From Pseudomonas helvetica (GTDB taxonomy: Bacteria; Pseudomonadota; Gammaproteobacteria; Pseudomonadales; Pseudomonadaceae): DNA of 64,000 nucleotides. Of this stretch, positions 52,383 to 62,032 are shown one piece after another. The stretch spans positions 5,777,001-5,841,000 of the forward strand of contig NZ_CP150917.1 in assembly GCF_039908645.1 (NCBI RefSeq). Reading direction: 5' to 3'. Each line of letters opens with the position of its first letter. The first letter of the stretch is position 1. Below the pieces are notes generated by a model. It made no database searches, had not been told where the DNA came from, and worked only from the letters and a program-made list of their open reading frames with translations. A program made the translations under genes and the position numbers.

Positions 52383-53015
52383 TCAGGCCTGGACGCTAAG
52401 GCCATACTCAGCCGCTGCATCCTGCAACCACAGCCACCAGTAATCCGAGAAGCTGCGACGGATCAGCAGTTCCCAGGTGTCTTCAGCGGTGTGGCGGATC
52501 ACCAGTTGCGATTTGGCGAACACCGTGCCCACCGCCTTGCCCACCGGGAAGTTGTTGGGGTGCACGTCGTAGCTGGTGGACTTCATCAGCACTTCACGGA
52601 CTTTCGGGCCGCTCAGTTCAAGAATCTGTTGGCCACCGCTAACGTTGACGATAGCGATATGCAAATCGCCCAGGGCTTCACGCAGTTTTTTCTCGGCGGC
52701 GAACTCTTCGCCGCTAGGCACGATCAGCAGCCACTCATCCGGGCCCATCCATTGCAGGCTGGTTTCGCCTTTGGCGACCACGGTCAGCGCGACCGGCAGT
52801 TCAAGGCCCAAGGCCTTGTGCACGCCAGCGGCGAATGCCGGGTTGTGGGCATCACCACGAATGGTCAGGTGACCCAGGAGTTTTTTCTCACGCACGGTGA
52901 CACCGGCGTTTTTACGGCCCTTGCCCACCAGGCTTTGCAGGCCCGCGTGGTGCAGCGACGACTCGGCCTTTGCCCCAGTGGTTGGGCGCTGTTGGTAAAC
53001 GTTGGCTGTGGTCAT
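52383..53015 (-). CDS. soxG: Sarcosine oxidase gamma subunit
   Basis: A 210-residue subunit of the heterotetrameric sarcosine oxidase. It has the family pattern LQWMGPDEWLLIVPSGEEFA and ELSGPKVREVLMKS. SoxG assembles with SoxA, SoxB and SoxD; it has no cofactor motif. A palindromic repeat follows the stop codon, separating it from purU. Confidence 0.93.
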   Translation of the reverse strand: MTTANVYQQRPTTGAKAESSLHHAGLQSLVGKGRKNAGVTVREKKLLGHLTIRGDAHNPAFAAGVHKALGLELPVALTVVAKGETSLQWMGPDEWLLIVPSGEEFAAEKKLREALGDLHIAIVNVSGGQQILELSGPKVREVLMKSTSYDVHPNNFPVGKAVGTVFAKSQLVIRHTAEDTWELLIRRSFSDYWWLWLQDAAAEYGLSVQA

Positions 53016-53067
53016 AAAGCACCTGTCTTGAATTCGTACGTCGCCCCCGGAGGGGCGAGCGTTGGTA

Positions 53068-56000
53068 TCACACGTTCTGGCGATCGCCTTTCGGATCGAA
53101 GAACACCGAAGAAACGATTTCCGCTTCGATCACGCTGCCGTCGGCCAACGGCGCGAACACGCGCTCGCCGAGGCGCTTCAAGCCACCTTTGACCACACCC
53201 ATGGCAAACGAATAGCCAAGGGAGTTGTGGGCGTAGCTGGAGGTCACGTGACCGACCATGCTCATCGGGATCGTTTGCTTGGTGTTGAACACCAGTTGCG
53301 CACCTTCCGGCAGCCATTTGGTCGGGTCGATCGGCTTGAGGCCGACCAACTGTTTGCGCTGATCACGCACACAGTCTTCACGGTTCATGCCACGCCAGCC
53401 GATCCACGAGAACGGTTTGGTGCGACCGACGCACCAGCCCATGTTCAGGTCGTCCGGGGTCATCGAGCTGTCAGTGTCCTGGCCGACGATGATGAACCCC
53501 TTCTCGGCCCGCAGGACGTGCATGGTTTCAGTGCCGTACGGCGTCAGGTTGTACTTCTTGCCAGCCTCGACGATTTTTTCCAGGACGCCCATGGCGTAGT
53601 CGGCCTGTACGTTGACTTCGTACGACAGCTCACCGGTAAACGAAATCCGGAACACCCGCGCCGGCACACCACCGACCAAACCTTCTTTCCAGGTCATGAA
53701 CGGGAAACCGTCCCGGTCCAGATCGATGTCGGTGACTTCGCTGAGCAGCTTGCGGCTGTTCGGCCCCGACAGGGTCATGGTCGCCCAGTGGTCGGTAACC
53801 GAGGTGAAGTACACCTTCAGGTCTGGCCATTCGGTCTGGTGGTAGATTTCCAGCCATTGCAGCACGCGCGCAGCGCCGCCGGTGGTGGTGGTCATCACGA
53901 AGTGGTTGTCGGCGAGGCAAGCAGTAACGCCGTCGTCGAAGACCATCCCGTCTTCTTTACACATCAGGCCATAACGAGCCTTGCCCACGTCGAGCTTGGT
54001 CCAGGCGTTGGTATAGACGCGGTTGAGGAACTCACGCGCATCCGGGCCTTGAATGTCGATCTTGCCGAGTGTCGAGGCATCCAGCAGGCCAACGCTTTCA
54101 CGCACGGCCAGGCATTCGCGTTTGACCGCGGCATGCAGGTCTTCACCGTTTTTCGGGAAGTACCAAGGACGCTTCCACTGACCGACGTCTTCAAACTCGG
54201 CGCCGTTCTTCACGTGCCAGGCGTGCAGTGCGGTGTAACGCACTGGCTCGAAGATGTGCCCACAGTGACGACCGGCTACCGCACCGAATGTCACCGGCGT
54301 GTAGTTCGGGCGGAACATGGTGGTGCCCATCTGCGGGATGGTCACGTTCAGCGAACGGGCGGCGATGGCCAGACCGTTGACGTTGCCGAGCTTGCCCTGG
54401 TCAGTACCGAAGCCCAGTGCGGTGTAACGCTTGACGTGCTCGACCGACTCGAAGCCCTCGCGGGTCGCCAGTTCGATCGCAGCCGCGGTGACGTCGTTCT
54501 GCAGGTCGACGAACTGCTTCGGCGCACGTGCGGTAGCCTTTTCATGCGGCACCTGGAACAGCGCCAGAGTCGGTTCTTCGACACGACTCAAGGCTTTAGG
54601 CAAGACACCTTCGACCGCTTTGAAGCCGGCTTCGCTGGCCGCGCGCACACCGCCTTCAAAACCGTCGGCCAAGGAATCGCCGAGGCTGTAGACGCCATTG
54701 ATGCCGCCCACGCAAACGCGTTTTTGCGGTGCTTCGCCCGGGATGAAACCGAGGATGTCTTCACGCCAGATCGGTTTGCCACCCAAGTGCGACGCCAGGT
54801 GAACCACCGGGCTGTAGCCGCCGGAGCTGGCAACCAGATCGCATTCAAGCCATTCGCCAGGGCTGGTGACGGTGTGCGCCTTGACGTCGATCGCGGCAAC
54901 ACGAGCAGCGGTGACGCGCTTGCTGCCGCGTGCTTCGATGACGGCGCTGCCGGTCAGAATACGGATGCCTTTGGCGCGTGCTTCTTCTACCAGCGCACCG
55001 CGAGGATTGCTCCGCGCATCGGCGATGGCCACCACTTGCAGGCTGGCGTCGAGCCAGTCCAGCGCCACGCGGTAGGCGTGATCGTTGTTGGTCGACAGCA
55101 CCAGTTTCTTGCCCGGTGCTACGCCGTAACGGCGCACGTAAGTCGAGACGGCGCCGGCGAGCATGTTGCCCGGCACGTCGTTGTTGCCGTAGACCAGTGG
55201 ACGCTCGTGAGCCCCCGTTGCCAGCACTACGCGCTTGGCGCGAACCCGGTGGATACGCTGACGAACCTGGCCGATCGGTGCGCGGTCGCCGAGGTGATCG
55301 GTGAGGCGTTCGTGAATGGTCAGGAAGTTGTGGTCGTGGTAACCGTTGACGGTCGCACGAGGCAACAGCAACACGTCAGGGGTGTTTTTGAGCTCGGCAA
55401 TGACGCTGGCGACCCACTCGGTGGCTGGTTTGCCGTCGAGGTTTTCACGGGAATCGAGCAGGCTGCCGCCAAACTCTTCCTGTTCATCGGCCAGAATCAC
55501 TCGGGCGCCGCTGCGCGCAGCCGCCAGGGCAGCCGCCAGGCCGGCCGGGCCACCGCCAACGATCAGCACGTCGCAGTGCTGGTTCATGTAGTCATAAGTG
55601 TCCGGATCGTTTTCGGTCGGCGAACGACCGAGACCTGCAGCCTTACGAATGTACTTCTCGTAGGTCATCCAGAACGATTGCGGGTACATGAAGGTTTTGT
55701 AGTAGAAACCCGGTGGCATCAGCTTGCCGCCGACCTTGCCGAGAATCCCCATCATGTCGTTGTTTACGCTCGGCCAGCCGTTGGTGCTGGTGGCGACGAG
55801 GCCCTGGTACAGCGCCTGTTGAGTGGCGCGCACGTTAGGAATTTGCGTGGCTTCGGTGGCACCGATCTGCAGCACCGCGTTCGGCTCTTCAGCGCCTGCG
55901 GCGAAAATCCCGCGAGGACGCGAATACTTGAAGCTGCGACCGATGATGTCGACGCCGTTGGCCAGCAATGCAGCGGCCAGGGAGTCGCCCTCAAAGCCCT

Positions 56001-56085
56001 TGTAGACCTGGCCGTTGAAGGTGAAACTCAGGACTTTGTTGCGGTCGATCCGTCCACCGTTGGACAGGCGATTGATCTGGCTCAT
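53068..56085 (-). CDS. soxA: Sarcosine oxidase alpha subunit
   Basis: A 1005-residue subunit. An N-terminal ferredoxin-like/NAD-binding part (FNGQVYKGFEGDSLAAALLA), a central flavin/NAD domain (DVLIVGGGPAGLAAALAAAR) and a C-terminal T-protein-like folate-binding domain (about 610-1005, MTLSGPNSRKLL) transfer the methyl carbon to THF. It oxidises sarcosine to glycine with 5,10-methylene-THF (or formaldehyde). Its ATG overlaps the soxD stop by four bases. Length is normal for the family. Confidence 0.96.
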   Translation of the reverse strand: MSQINRLSNGGRIDRNKVLSFTFNGQVYKGFEGDSLAAALLANGVDIIGRSFKYSRPRGIFAAGAEEPNAVLQIGATEATQIPNVRATQQALYQGLVATSTNGWPSVNNDMMGILGKVGGKLMPPGFYYKTFMYPQSFWMTYEKYIRKAAGLGRSPTENDPDTYDYMNQHCDVLIVGGGPAGLAAALAAARSGARVILADEQEEFGGSLLDSRENLDGKPATEWVASVIAELKNTPDVLLLPRATVNGYHDHNFLTIHERLTDHLGDRAPIGQVRQRIHRVRAKRVVLATGAHERPLVYGNNDVPGNMLAGAVSTYVRRYGVAPGKKLVLSTNNDHAYRVALDWLDASLQVVAIADARSNPRGALVEEARAKGIRILTGSAVIEARGSKRVTAARVAAIDVKAHTVTSPGEWLECDLVASSGGYSPVVHLASHLGGKPIWREDILGFIPGEAPQKRVCVGGINGVYSLGDSLADGFEGGVRAASEAGFKAVEGVLPKALSRVEEPTLALFQVPHEKATARAPKQFVDLQNDVTAAAIELATREGFESVEHVKRYTALGFGTDQGKLGNVNGLAIAARSLNVTIPQMGTTMFRPNYTPVTFGAVAGRHCGHIFEPVRYTALHAWHVKNGAEFEDVGQWKRPWYFPKNGEDLHAAVKRECLAVRESVGLLDASTLGKIDIQGPDAREFLNRVYTNAWTKLDVGKARYGLMCKEDGMVFDDGVTACLADNHFVMTTTTGGAARVLQWLEIYHQTEWPDLKVYFTSVTDHWATMTLSGPNSRKLLSEVTDIDLDRDGFPFMTWKEGLVGGVPARVFRISFTGELSYEVNVQADYAMGVLEKIVEAGKKYNLTPYGTETMHVLRAEKGFIIVGQDTDSSMTPDDLNMGWCVGRTKPFSWIGWRGMNREDCVRDQRKQLVGLKPIDPTKWLPEGAQLVFNTKQTIPMSMVGHVTSSYAHNSLGYSFAMGVVKGGLKRLGERVFAPLADGSVIEAEIVSSVFFDPKGDRQNV

Positions 56086-56411
56086 ACCTTCGCTCCCAGA
56101 GCCTGCGCGGCCGCTTTCGGACTTTCAGTCTTGTCGGTGAACTGCGGCTTGGTGCCGATCTTGTAGGTTTCGAGAATCTCGTAGGTCACGGTGTCACGGG
56201 TGACGTTGAAATACTGACGGCAACCGGCGACGTGATCCCACAGCTCGTGGTGCAACCCGCGAGGGTTATCACGGAAGAACATGTAGTCACCCCACTGCTC
56301 GTCGGTGCAAGCGCTCGGGTCCAGTGGGCGCGGGATGTGCGCCTGGCCGGATGCATGGAATTCCTCTTCGGAGCGCAGTTCGCCGCAGTGAGGACAGAAG
56401 ATGTGCAACAT
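56082..56411 (-). CDS. soxD: Sarcosine oxidase delta subunit
   Basis: A 109-residue zinc-binding subunit. Likely ligands are C6 and C9 (CPHC) with H60 and C64 (WDHVAGC), as in the known SoxD fold. GGAG eight bases upstream of the ATG. It lies 14 bp after soxB and overlaps soxA by four bases. Confidence 0.95.
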   Translation of the reverse strand: MLHIFCPHCGELRSEEEFHASGQAHIPRPLDPSACTDEQWGDYMFFRDNPRGLHHELWDHVAGCRQYFNVTRDTVTYEILETYKIGTKPQFTDKTESPKAAAQALGAKV

Positions 56412-56425
56412 AGGGATTTCTCCTG

Positions 56426-57676
56426 TTAGTGGGCGACCGCAGCAGCGCCGTGTTCATCGATCAATGCACCGCTGTGGAAGCGGTCGATGGAGAAAGGTGC
56501 AGCCAATGGGTGCATTTCACCCTTGGCAAGGCTGGCGGCAAACACGTTGCCCGAGCCCGGAGTTGCTTTGAAACCACCGGTGCCCCAACCGCAGTTGAAG
56601 AACATATTTGGCACGGGTGTTTTCGAGATGATCGGGCAGGCGTCCGGCGTGGTGTCGACGATGCCGCCCCACTGGCGGTTCATACGTACGCGGGACAAGA
56701 CCGGGAACATCTCGACGATGGCCTGGATGGTGTGCTCGATCACCGGGTACGAACCGCGCTGGCCGTAGCCGTTGTAGCCGTCGATACCGGCACCGATTAC
56801 CAAGTCGCCCTTGTCGGACTGGCTGATGTAACCGTGTACGGCGTTGGACATGATCACGCTGTCGATAATCGGCTTGATCGGCTCGGACACCAGCGCTTGC
56901 AGCGGGTGGGATTCGATCGGCAGACGGAAACCGGCGAGTTTGGCCATGTGCCCGGAGTTACCCGCGGTGACTACACCGACGCGCTTGGCGCCGATGAAGC
57001 CCTTGTTGGTTTCAACACCGATGCACACACCGTTTTCCTTGCGGAAACCGATCACTTCGGTCTGCTGGATCAGGTCCACGCCCAAGGCGTCGGCCGCACG
57101 GGCAAAGCCCCAGGCCACGGCATCGTGACGGGCCACGCCGCCGCGACGCTGGACGGTAGCGCCCATCACCGGGTAGCGAGTGTTTTTCGAGCAGTCGAGG
57201 TACGGAATCTCGTCAGCCACTTGCTGAGCGGTGAGCAGTTCGCCATCGACGCCGTTGAGGCGGTTGGCGCTGACCCGACGCTCGGAATCACGAATGTCCT
57301 GCAGGGTGTGGCACAGGTTGTAGACGCCACGCTGGGAGAACATCACGTTGTAGTTCAGGTCCTGGGACAGACCTTCCCAGAGCTTCATCGCGTGTTCGTA
57401 CAGGTGGGCCGACTCGTCCCACAGGTAGTTGGAACGCACGATGGTGGTGTTGCGCGCGGTGTTACCGCCGCCCAGCCAGCCCTTCTCGACCACGGCCACG
57501 TTAGTGATGCCGTGTTCCTTGGCCAGGTAGTAGGCGGTCGCCAGACCATGCCCGCCGCCGCCGACGATGACCACGTCGTAGACTTTTTTCGGAGTCGGCG
57601 TGCGCCACATCCGCTGCCAGTTTTCGTGGTGGCTGAGGGAGTGTTTGAAGAGGCCGAAGCCTGAGTAGCGTTGCAT
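56426..57676 (-). CDS. soxB: Sarcosine oxidase beta subunit
   Basis: A 416-residue flavoprotein with covalent FMN/FAD sites in this family. The dinucleotide fold is [20 protein letters not shown] near the N-terminus, and the C-terminal [17 protein letters not shown] is conserved. ATG 57676 gives the usual start [24 protein letters not shown] is nine bases upstream, three from the upstream ATG 57682. It is 23 bp after glyA. Confidence 0.95.
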   Translation of the reverse strand: MQRYSGFGLFKHSLSHHENWQRMWRTPTPKKVYDVVIVGGGGHGLATAYYLAKEHGITNVAVVEKGWLGGGNTARNTTIVRSNYLWDESAHLYEHAMKLWEGLSQDLNYNVMFSQRGVYNLCHTLQDIRDSERRVSANRLNGVDGELLTAQQVADEIPYLDCSKNTRYPVMGATVQRRGGVARHDAVAWGFARAADALGVDLIQQTEVIGFRKENGVCIGVETNKGFIGAKRVGVVTAGNSGHMAKLAGFRLPIESHPLQALVSEPIKPIIDSVIMSNAVHGYISQSDKGDLVIGAGIDGYNGYGQRGSYPVIEHTIQAIVEMFPVLSRVRMNRQWGGIVDTTPDACPIISKTPVPNMFFNCGWGTGGFKATPGSGNVFAASLAKGEMHPLAAPFSIDRFHSGALIDEHGAAAVAH

Positions 57677-57699
57677 AGTCATTTACTCCAAAACCGCGC

Positions 57700-58953
57700 T
57701 CAGCGATAAACCGGGAAGTCCGCGCACACAGCTGCCACATGCTTGGCAACATTGGCCTCGACATCGGCGTCGCCGAGGTTGTCGAGGATGTCGCAGATCC
57801 AGCCGGCCAGTTCAACGCACTGGGTAACTTTAAAGCCGCGAGTGGTGACCGCCGGGGTGCCGATACGCAGGCCCGAGGTGACGAACGGCGATTGTGGATC
57901 GTTCGGTACGGCGTTCTTGTTCACGGTGATGTGGGCACGACCCAAGGCGGCGTCGGCTTCCTTACCGGTCAGGCCCTGACGGATCAGGCTCACCAGGAAC
58001 AGGTGGTTATCCGTACCGCCGGACACTACATCGTAGCCACGTTTGATGAAAACGCTGGCCATTGCCTGTGCGTTGTCGATCACTTGTTGCTGGTAAGCCT
58101 TGAAACCAGGCTCCAACGCTTCCTTGAAGCACACCGCCTTACCGGCGATCACGTGCATCAGCGGGCCACCCTGGGCACCGGGGAAGACTGCCGCGTTGAG
58201 CTTTTTCTCGATTTCTTCGTTAGCCTTGGCCAGGATCAGGCCGCCACGCGGACCACGCAGGGTCTTGTGGGTGGTGGTGGTCACCACGTCGGCATACGGC
58301 AGCGGGTTCGGGTACAGGCCGGCAGCGACCAGACCGGCAACGTGCGCCATGTCGACGAACAGCAGCGCACCGACCTTGTCGGCGATCTGACGGAAACGTG
58401 GGAAGTCCAGAGTCTTGGAGTAAGCCGAGAAGCCGGCGACGATCATCTTCGGCTTGCATTCGACGGCCAGACGCTCGACTTCGTCGTAGTCGATCAGGCC
58501 GGTTTTGGTGTCGATGCCGTACTGCACGGCGTTGTACAGTTTGCCCGAGGACGACACCTTGGCGCCGTGGGTCAGGTGACCGCCATGGGCCAGGCTCATG
58601 CCGAGAATGGTGTCGCCGGGTTGCAGCAGGGCCAGGTAAACGGCGCTGTTGGCCGACGAGCCGGAGTGCGGCTGGACGTTGGCGTAATCGGCACCGAACA
58701 GCAGCTTGGCGCGTTCGATGGCCAGCGCTTCGACCTTGTCGACGTGCTCGCAGCCGCCGTAGTAGCGCTTGCCTGGATAACCTTCGGCGTATTTGTTGGT
58801 CAGGCCACTGCCTTGCGCTTCCATGACGCGTTTGCTGGTGTAGTTCTCTGACGCGATCAGCTCGATGTGATCTTCCTGGCGCAGCTCTTCGGCATTCATC
58901 GCCGCCAGCAGTGCATCGTCGTAACCCTTGATCTGGTCTTGCTTGCTGAACAT
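57700..58953 (-). CDS. glyA: Serine hydroxymethyltransferase (sox-cluster copy)
   Basis: A 417-residue PLP enzyme that interconverts glycine plus methylene-THF and serine plus THF. The PLP lysine is in [16 protein letters not shown]. Its position at the head of glyA-soxBDAG suggests it consumes the glycine and one-carbon units that SoxBDAG makes. GGGAG lies upstream of the ATG. Pseudomonads usually have a second glyA elsewhere. Confidence 0.96.
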   Translation of the reverse strand: MFSKQDQIKGYDDALLAAMNAEELRQEDHIELIASENYTSKRVMEAQGSGLTNKYAEGYPGKRYYGGCEHVDKVEALAIERAKLLFGADYANVQPHSGSSANSAVYLALLQPGDTILGMSLAHGGHLTHGAKVSSSGKLYNAVQYGIDTKTGLIDYDEVERLAVECKPKMIVAGFSAYSKTLDFPRFRQIADKVGALLFVDMAHVAGLVAAGLYPNPLPYADVVTTTTHKTLRGPRGGLILAKANEEIEKKLNAAVFPGAQGGPLMHVIAGKAVCFKEALEPGFKAYQQQVIDNAQAMASVFIKRGYDVVSGGTDNHLFLVSLIRQGLTGKEADAALGRAHITVNKNAVPNDPQSPFVTSGLRIGTPAVTTRGFKVTQCVELAGWICDILDNLGDADVEANVAKHVAAVCADFPVYR

Positions 58954-59381
58954 CGCGTCTCTCCCAGCGGCGGCTTGTGCGCCTTTCGTCTCGGTGAGGC
59001 ACGTACCTTACGGCAGTGCCCTTTGGATGCGATGGTATGGCCGGCGCAGACAGGTCAAATGCCTATGGACGCCACGCAAAGGTGCGTTTACGACATGGGT
59101 TGGCACGCCGGGATAAATGCCGCCGACTGGCGGGCTCTTGCGGCGAGGACGCTTGCTCCCGTTCGGCCGGTCCGCGATCGGACGCAGCAGTCGCAATACC
59201 GGTTAATGCGCTTTATCAGACAGCCCGCATTTATTGGCTTTAGGACCGCTACGCGATCCAGCGGGAGCAAGCTCCCTCGCCACAGGGTGTTTACAACACG
59301 ACTTTTCCTACAGAATCAGCAGATGTGCGCTTCCTGCAAATCTGGGTACAGTGCGCACCATCATCGACCACGGAGCCGGCC
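58954..59381. other. Divergent glyA/ltaE intergenic region with palindromic repeats
   Basis: About 430 bp. The glyA promoter must lie near 58960-59130 on the minus strand and the ltaE promoter near 59290-59370. The middle is occupied by the repeat at 59138-59286. I see no small ORF with a good ribosome binding site and no glycine riboswitch fold. Confidence 0.5.
59138..59286. repeat. Paired palindrome, GGCGAGGGAGCTTGCTCCC family (left arm degenerate)
   Basis: The left arm GCGGCGAGGACGCTTGCTCC has changed from the consensus, while the right arm GAGCAAGCTCCCTCGCCACA is perfect. They flank about 110 bp. Confidence 0.8.
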
Positions 59382-60422
59382 ATGACCGACAAGAGCCAAC
59401 AATTCGCCAGCGACAACTATTCCGGTATCTGCCCGGAAGCCTGGGCCGCCATGGAACAGGCCAATCAAGGCCACCAACGCGCTTATGGCGACGATGAGTG
59501 GACGGCGCGCGCCTCGGACGATTTCCGCAAATTGTTCGAAACCGACTGCGAAGTGTTCTTCGCCTTCAACGGCACCGCCGCAAACTCCCTGGCGCTGTCG
59601 TCACTGTGCCAGAGCTACCACAGCGTGATCTGCTCGGAAACCGCCCACGTCGAAACCGACGAATGCGGCGCGCCGGAATTCTTCTCCAACGGCTCCAAGC
59701 TGCTCATCGCACGCACTGAAAACGGCAAGCTGACCCCGGAATCGATCCGCGAAATCGCCCTCAAGCGCCAGGACATTCACTACCCGAAACCGCGCGTCGT
59801 AACCCTGACCCAGGCGACCGAAGTCGGCAGCATCTACACCCCGGAAGAAATCCGCGCCATCAGCGCCACCTGCAAGGAACTGGGCCTGAACCTGCACATG
59901 GACGGCGCGCGGTTCTCCAACGCCTGCGCGTTCCTCAATTGCTCGCCCGCTGACCTGACCTGGAAGGCCGGCGTCGACGTGCTGTGCTTCGGCGGGACGA
60001 AAAACGGTATGGCGGTGGGTGAGGCGATACTGTTCTTCAACCAGAAACTCGCTGAAGACTTCGACTACCGCTGCAAACAGGCCGGGCAACTGGCGTCGAA
60101 AATGCGTTTCCTCTCGGCGCCGTGGGTCGGCCTGCTGGAAAACGACGCCTGGCTCAAACACGCTCGCCACGCCAACTACTGCGCGCAGCTGCTGGCCGAG
60201 CTGGTGAGCGACATTCCGGGCGTTGAACTGATGTTCCCGGTACAAGCCAACGGCGTGTTCCTGCAACTCTCGGAATCGGCCGTCGCGGCACTGACCGCCA
60301 AGAGCTGGCGTTTCTATACCTTCATCGGCAAAGGCGGCGCCCGCTTCATGTGCTCGTGGGATACCGAGGTAGAGCGCGTTCGGGAATTGGCGGCGGATAT
60401 TCGGGAAGTGATGGCGGGGTAA
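59382..60422 (+). CDS. ltaE: Low-specificity L-threonine aldolase
   Basis: A 346-residue PLP enzyme that splits L-threonine or allo-threonine to glycine and acetaldehyde. The PLP lysine is in VLCFGGTKNGMAVGE. ATG 59382 (MTDKSQQFASDNYSGICPEA) is preferred to the earlier frame opening at 59325. It sits between the glyA-sox cluster and gbcBA, fitting glycine interconversion in betaine breakdown. Confidence 0.95.
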   Translation: MTDKSQQFASDNYSGICPEAWAAMEQANQGHQRAYGDDEWTARASDDFRKLFETDCEVFFAFNGTAANSLALSSLCQSYHSVICSETAHVETDECGAPEFFSNGSKLLIARTENGKLTPESIREIALKRQDIHYPKPRVVTLTQATEVGSIYTPEEIRAISATCKELGLNLHMDGARFSNACAFLNCSPADLTWKAGVDVLCFGGTKNGMAVGEAILFFNQKLAEDFDYRCKQAGQLASKMRFLSAPWVGLLENDAWLKHARHANYCAQLLAELVSDIPGVELMFPVQANGVFLQLSESAVAALTAKSWRFYTFIGKGGARFMCSWDTEVERVRELAADIREVMAG

Positions 60423-60449
60423 TACCCTCACCAGAATGAAATGAAACTT

Positions 60450-60583
60450 TGTGGCGAGGGAGCTTGCTCCCGCTCGGCGGCGAAGCCGTCGTAAATTCAG
60501 CAAACACGGTGCACCTGACAGACCGCATGCTCAGGATTTGGGGCTGCTCCGCAACCCAGCGGGAGCAAGCTCCCTCGCCACAG
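60450..60583. repeat. Paired palindrome, GGCGAGGGAGCTTGCTCCC family
   Basis: TTGTGGCGAGGGAGCTTGCT and AGCAAGCTCCCTCGCCACAG flank about 90 bp between the convergent ltaE and gbcB genes. Confidence 0.88.
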
Positions 60584-60649
60584 AAAGATGATCGTTCCCA
60601 CGCAGAGCGACACTAGTGACGCTCTGCATCCCTTCCCCGGAGTAACGGC

Positions 60650-61750
60650 TTAGAACTCGATCCGTACATCCCCTTTCGGCACGCTGCAGCACGACAGGAT
60701 GTAACCCTCGGCTTCGTCTTCTTCGGTGATCCCGCCGTTGTGCTCCATCTCGACTTCCCCGCCCAGCTTCATTACCTTGCACGTTCCGCAAATCCCCATC
60801 CCGCAGGCTTTCGGAATCAACAGGCCAAGCTTGGCGGCGGCGGCGTGGACGGTTTCACCCGGCGCCACGCGGATGCTTTTGCCGGACGCGGTGAATTCCA
60901 CTTGATGCAGATCGGCTACATCGATTTCCGGGGCGTCGGCCGCTTGTTCGGCTTGCTCCACCGCATCGGCACGAGCCTCGGGCGGTGTAGCACCGAAAGA
61001 TTCTTCGTGGTAACGCTTCATGTCGAAGCCAGCGGCTTCCAGCAGGCGTTTGACCGCGTGCATGTAAGGGGTCGGGCCGCAGCAGAAGACCTCGCGTTCA
61101 AGGAAGTCCGGCGCCATCAGCTCCAGCATTTTATGGTTCAGGTAGCCGCGATAACCGGCCCAAGGCTCGCCCAGTCCGTGCTTCTCACAGATCAGGTGCA
61201 GACTGAAGTTATCGATCCGCGACGCCATGTGCTCCAGCTCGCGGTGATAGATGATGTCTTTTGGCGAGCGGGCGCTGTGGATAAACACCATGTCGACATT
61301 GCCGTTGGTGTCGTAGAACCAGCGAGCCATGGACATTACCGGGGTGATCCCGACACCGCCGCTGAGATAGAGCACTTTCGGTGCGGTGAAATCCATTGCG
61401 TTAAACAGCCCGACCGGCCCGTGCACCGCCAACTCCTGGCCTTCGTGCAGGGTGTCATGCAGCCAGTTGGAAACCTTGCCGCCCGGTACGCGCTTGATGG
61501 TCACCGAAAAGCTGTAAGGCACCGACGGCGAACTGGAAATGGTGTACGAGCGCATGATCGGCACGCCCTCGATTTCCAGCTCCAGGGTGACGAACTGCCC
61601 CGGTTTGAAGAAGAACATGATCGGCTGGTCGGCCATGAAGCAGAAGGTCCGCACGTCCCAGGTTTCCTGGATGACTTTGACGCAACGGACAATGTGCCGG
61701 CCATTGGCCCAGGTCTGGGTGGTTACCGGGTTCAGGAAACTATTGGACAT
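60650..61750 (-). CDS. gbcB: Glycine betaine demethylase subunit GbcB (ferredoxin reductase)
   Basis: A 366-residue reductase that passes electrons from NAD(P)H to the oxygenase GbcA. FAD motif MRSYTISSSPSVPYS and NAD region LSGGVGITPVMSMARW lead to a C-terminal plant-type [2Fe-2S] ferredoxin domain (PKACGMGICGTCKVMKLGG, then ILSCC). Start ATG 61750 (MSNSFLNPVTTQ) is preferred to ATG 61762. It is divergent from gbcA across about 280 bp. Confidence 0.94.
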   Translation of the reverse strand: MSNSFLNPVTTQTWANGRHIVRCVKVIQETWDVRTFCFMADQPIMFFFKPGQFVTLELEIEGVPIMRSYTISSSPSVPYSFSVTIKRVPGGKVSNWLHDTLHEGQELAVHGPVGLFNAMDFTAPKVLYLSGGVGITPVMSMARWFYDTNGNVDMVFIHSARSPKDIIYHRELEHMASRIDNFSLHLICEKHGLGEPWAGYRGYLNHKMLELMAPDFLEREVFCCGPTPYMHAVKRLLEAAGFDMKRYHEESFGATPPEARADAVEQAEQAADAPEIDVADLHQVEFTASGKSIRVAPGETVHAAAAKLGLLIPKACGMGICGTCKVMKLGGEVEMEHNGGITEEDEAEGYILSCCSVPKGDVRIEF

Positions 61751-62032
61751 GCTGATCTCCACGGTCGACTGTCGACCTCATGTTGCCGATTCTGCTCAAG
61801 GTGTGCAGTGGCCACTTACCTATCTACGACATTCACGTACTTATCGCGACCAGCCCACAACCACCGGGGGTTGAGCGTCGGGAACAGATTGGGCCATGTC
61901 GCCCATGGATAAGGTTCCAGCCTGCGCCGGCCCCACACTCGCTTCAACAGATAAACGCTGTTTTCTGCCTTGCGTTGCACTAACCGTAGCCACTATTCGC
62001 CGGCCACACAGATGGCCATGAGGACTTAAACG
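61751..62032. promoter_or_regulatory. Divergent gbcB/gbcA control region
   Basis: A 282-bp region between the divergent demethylase genes. In P. aeruginosa this type of region carries GbdR-binding sites; I cannot point to an exact box without an alignment. GAGGA lies eight bases before gbcA. I see no terminator-like hairpin. Confidence 0.45.

Noticed and set aside
53062..56166. Plus-strand frame of 1034 codons opposite soxA
   Set aside because: Antisense shadow: soxA has domain motifs and coupled neighbours, the plus frame has none and no ribosome binding site.
58954..59381. Glycine riboswitch before glyA or ltaE
   Set aside because: No recognisable conserved tandem aptamer pattern and the space is largely taken up by a palindromic repeat.
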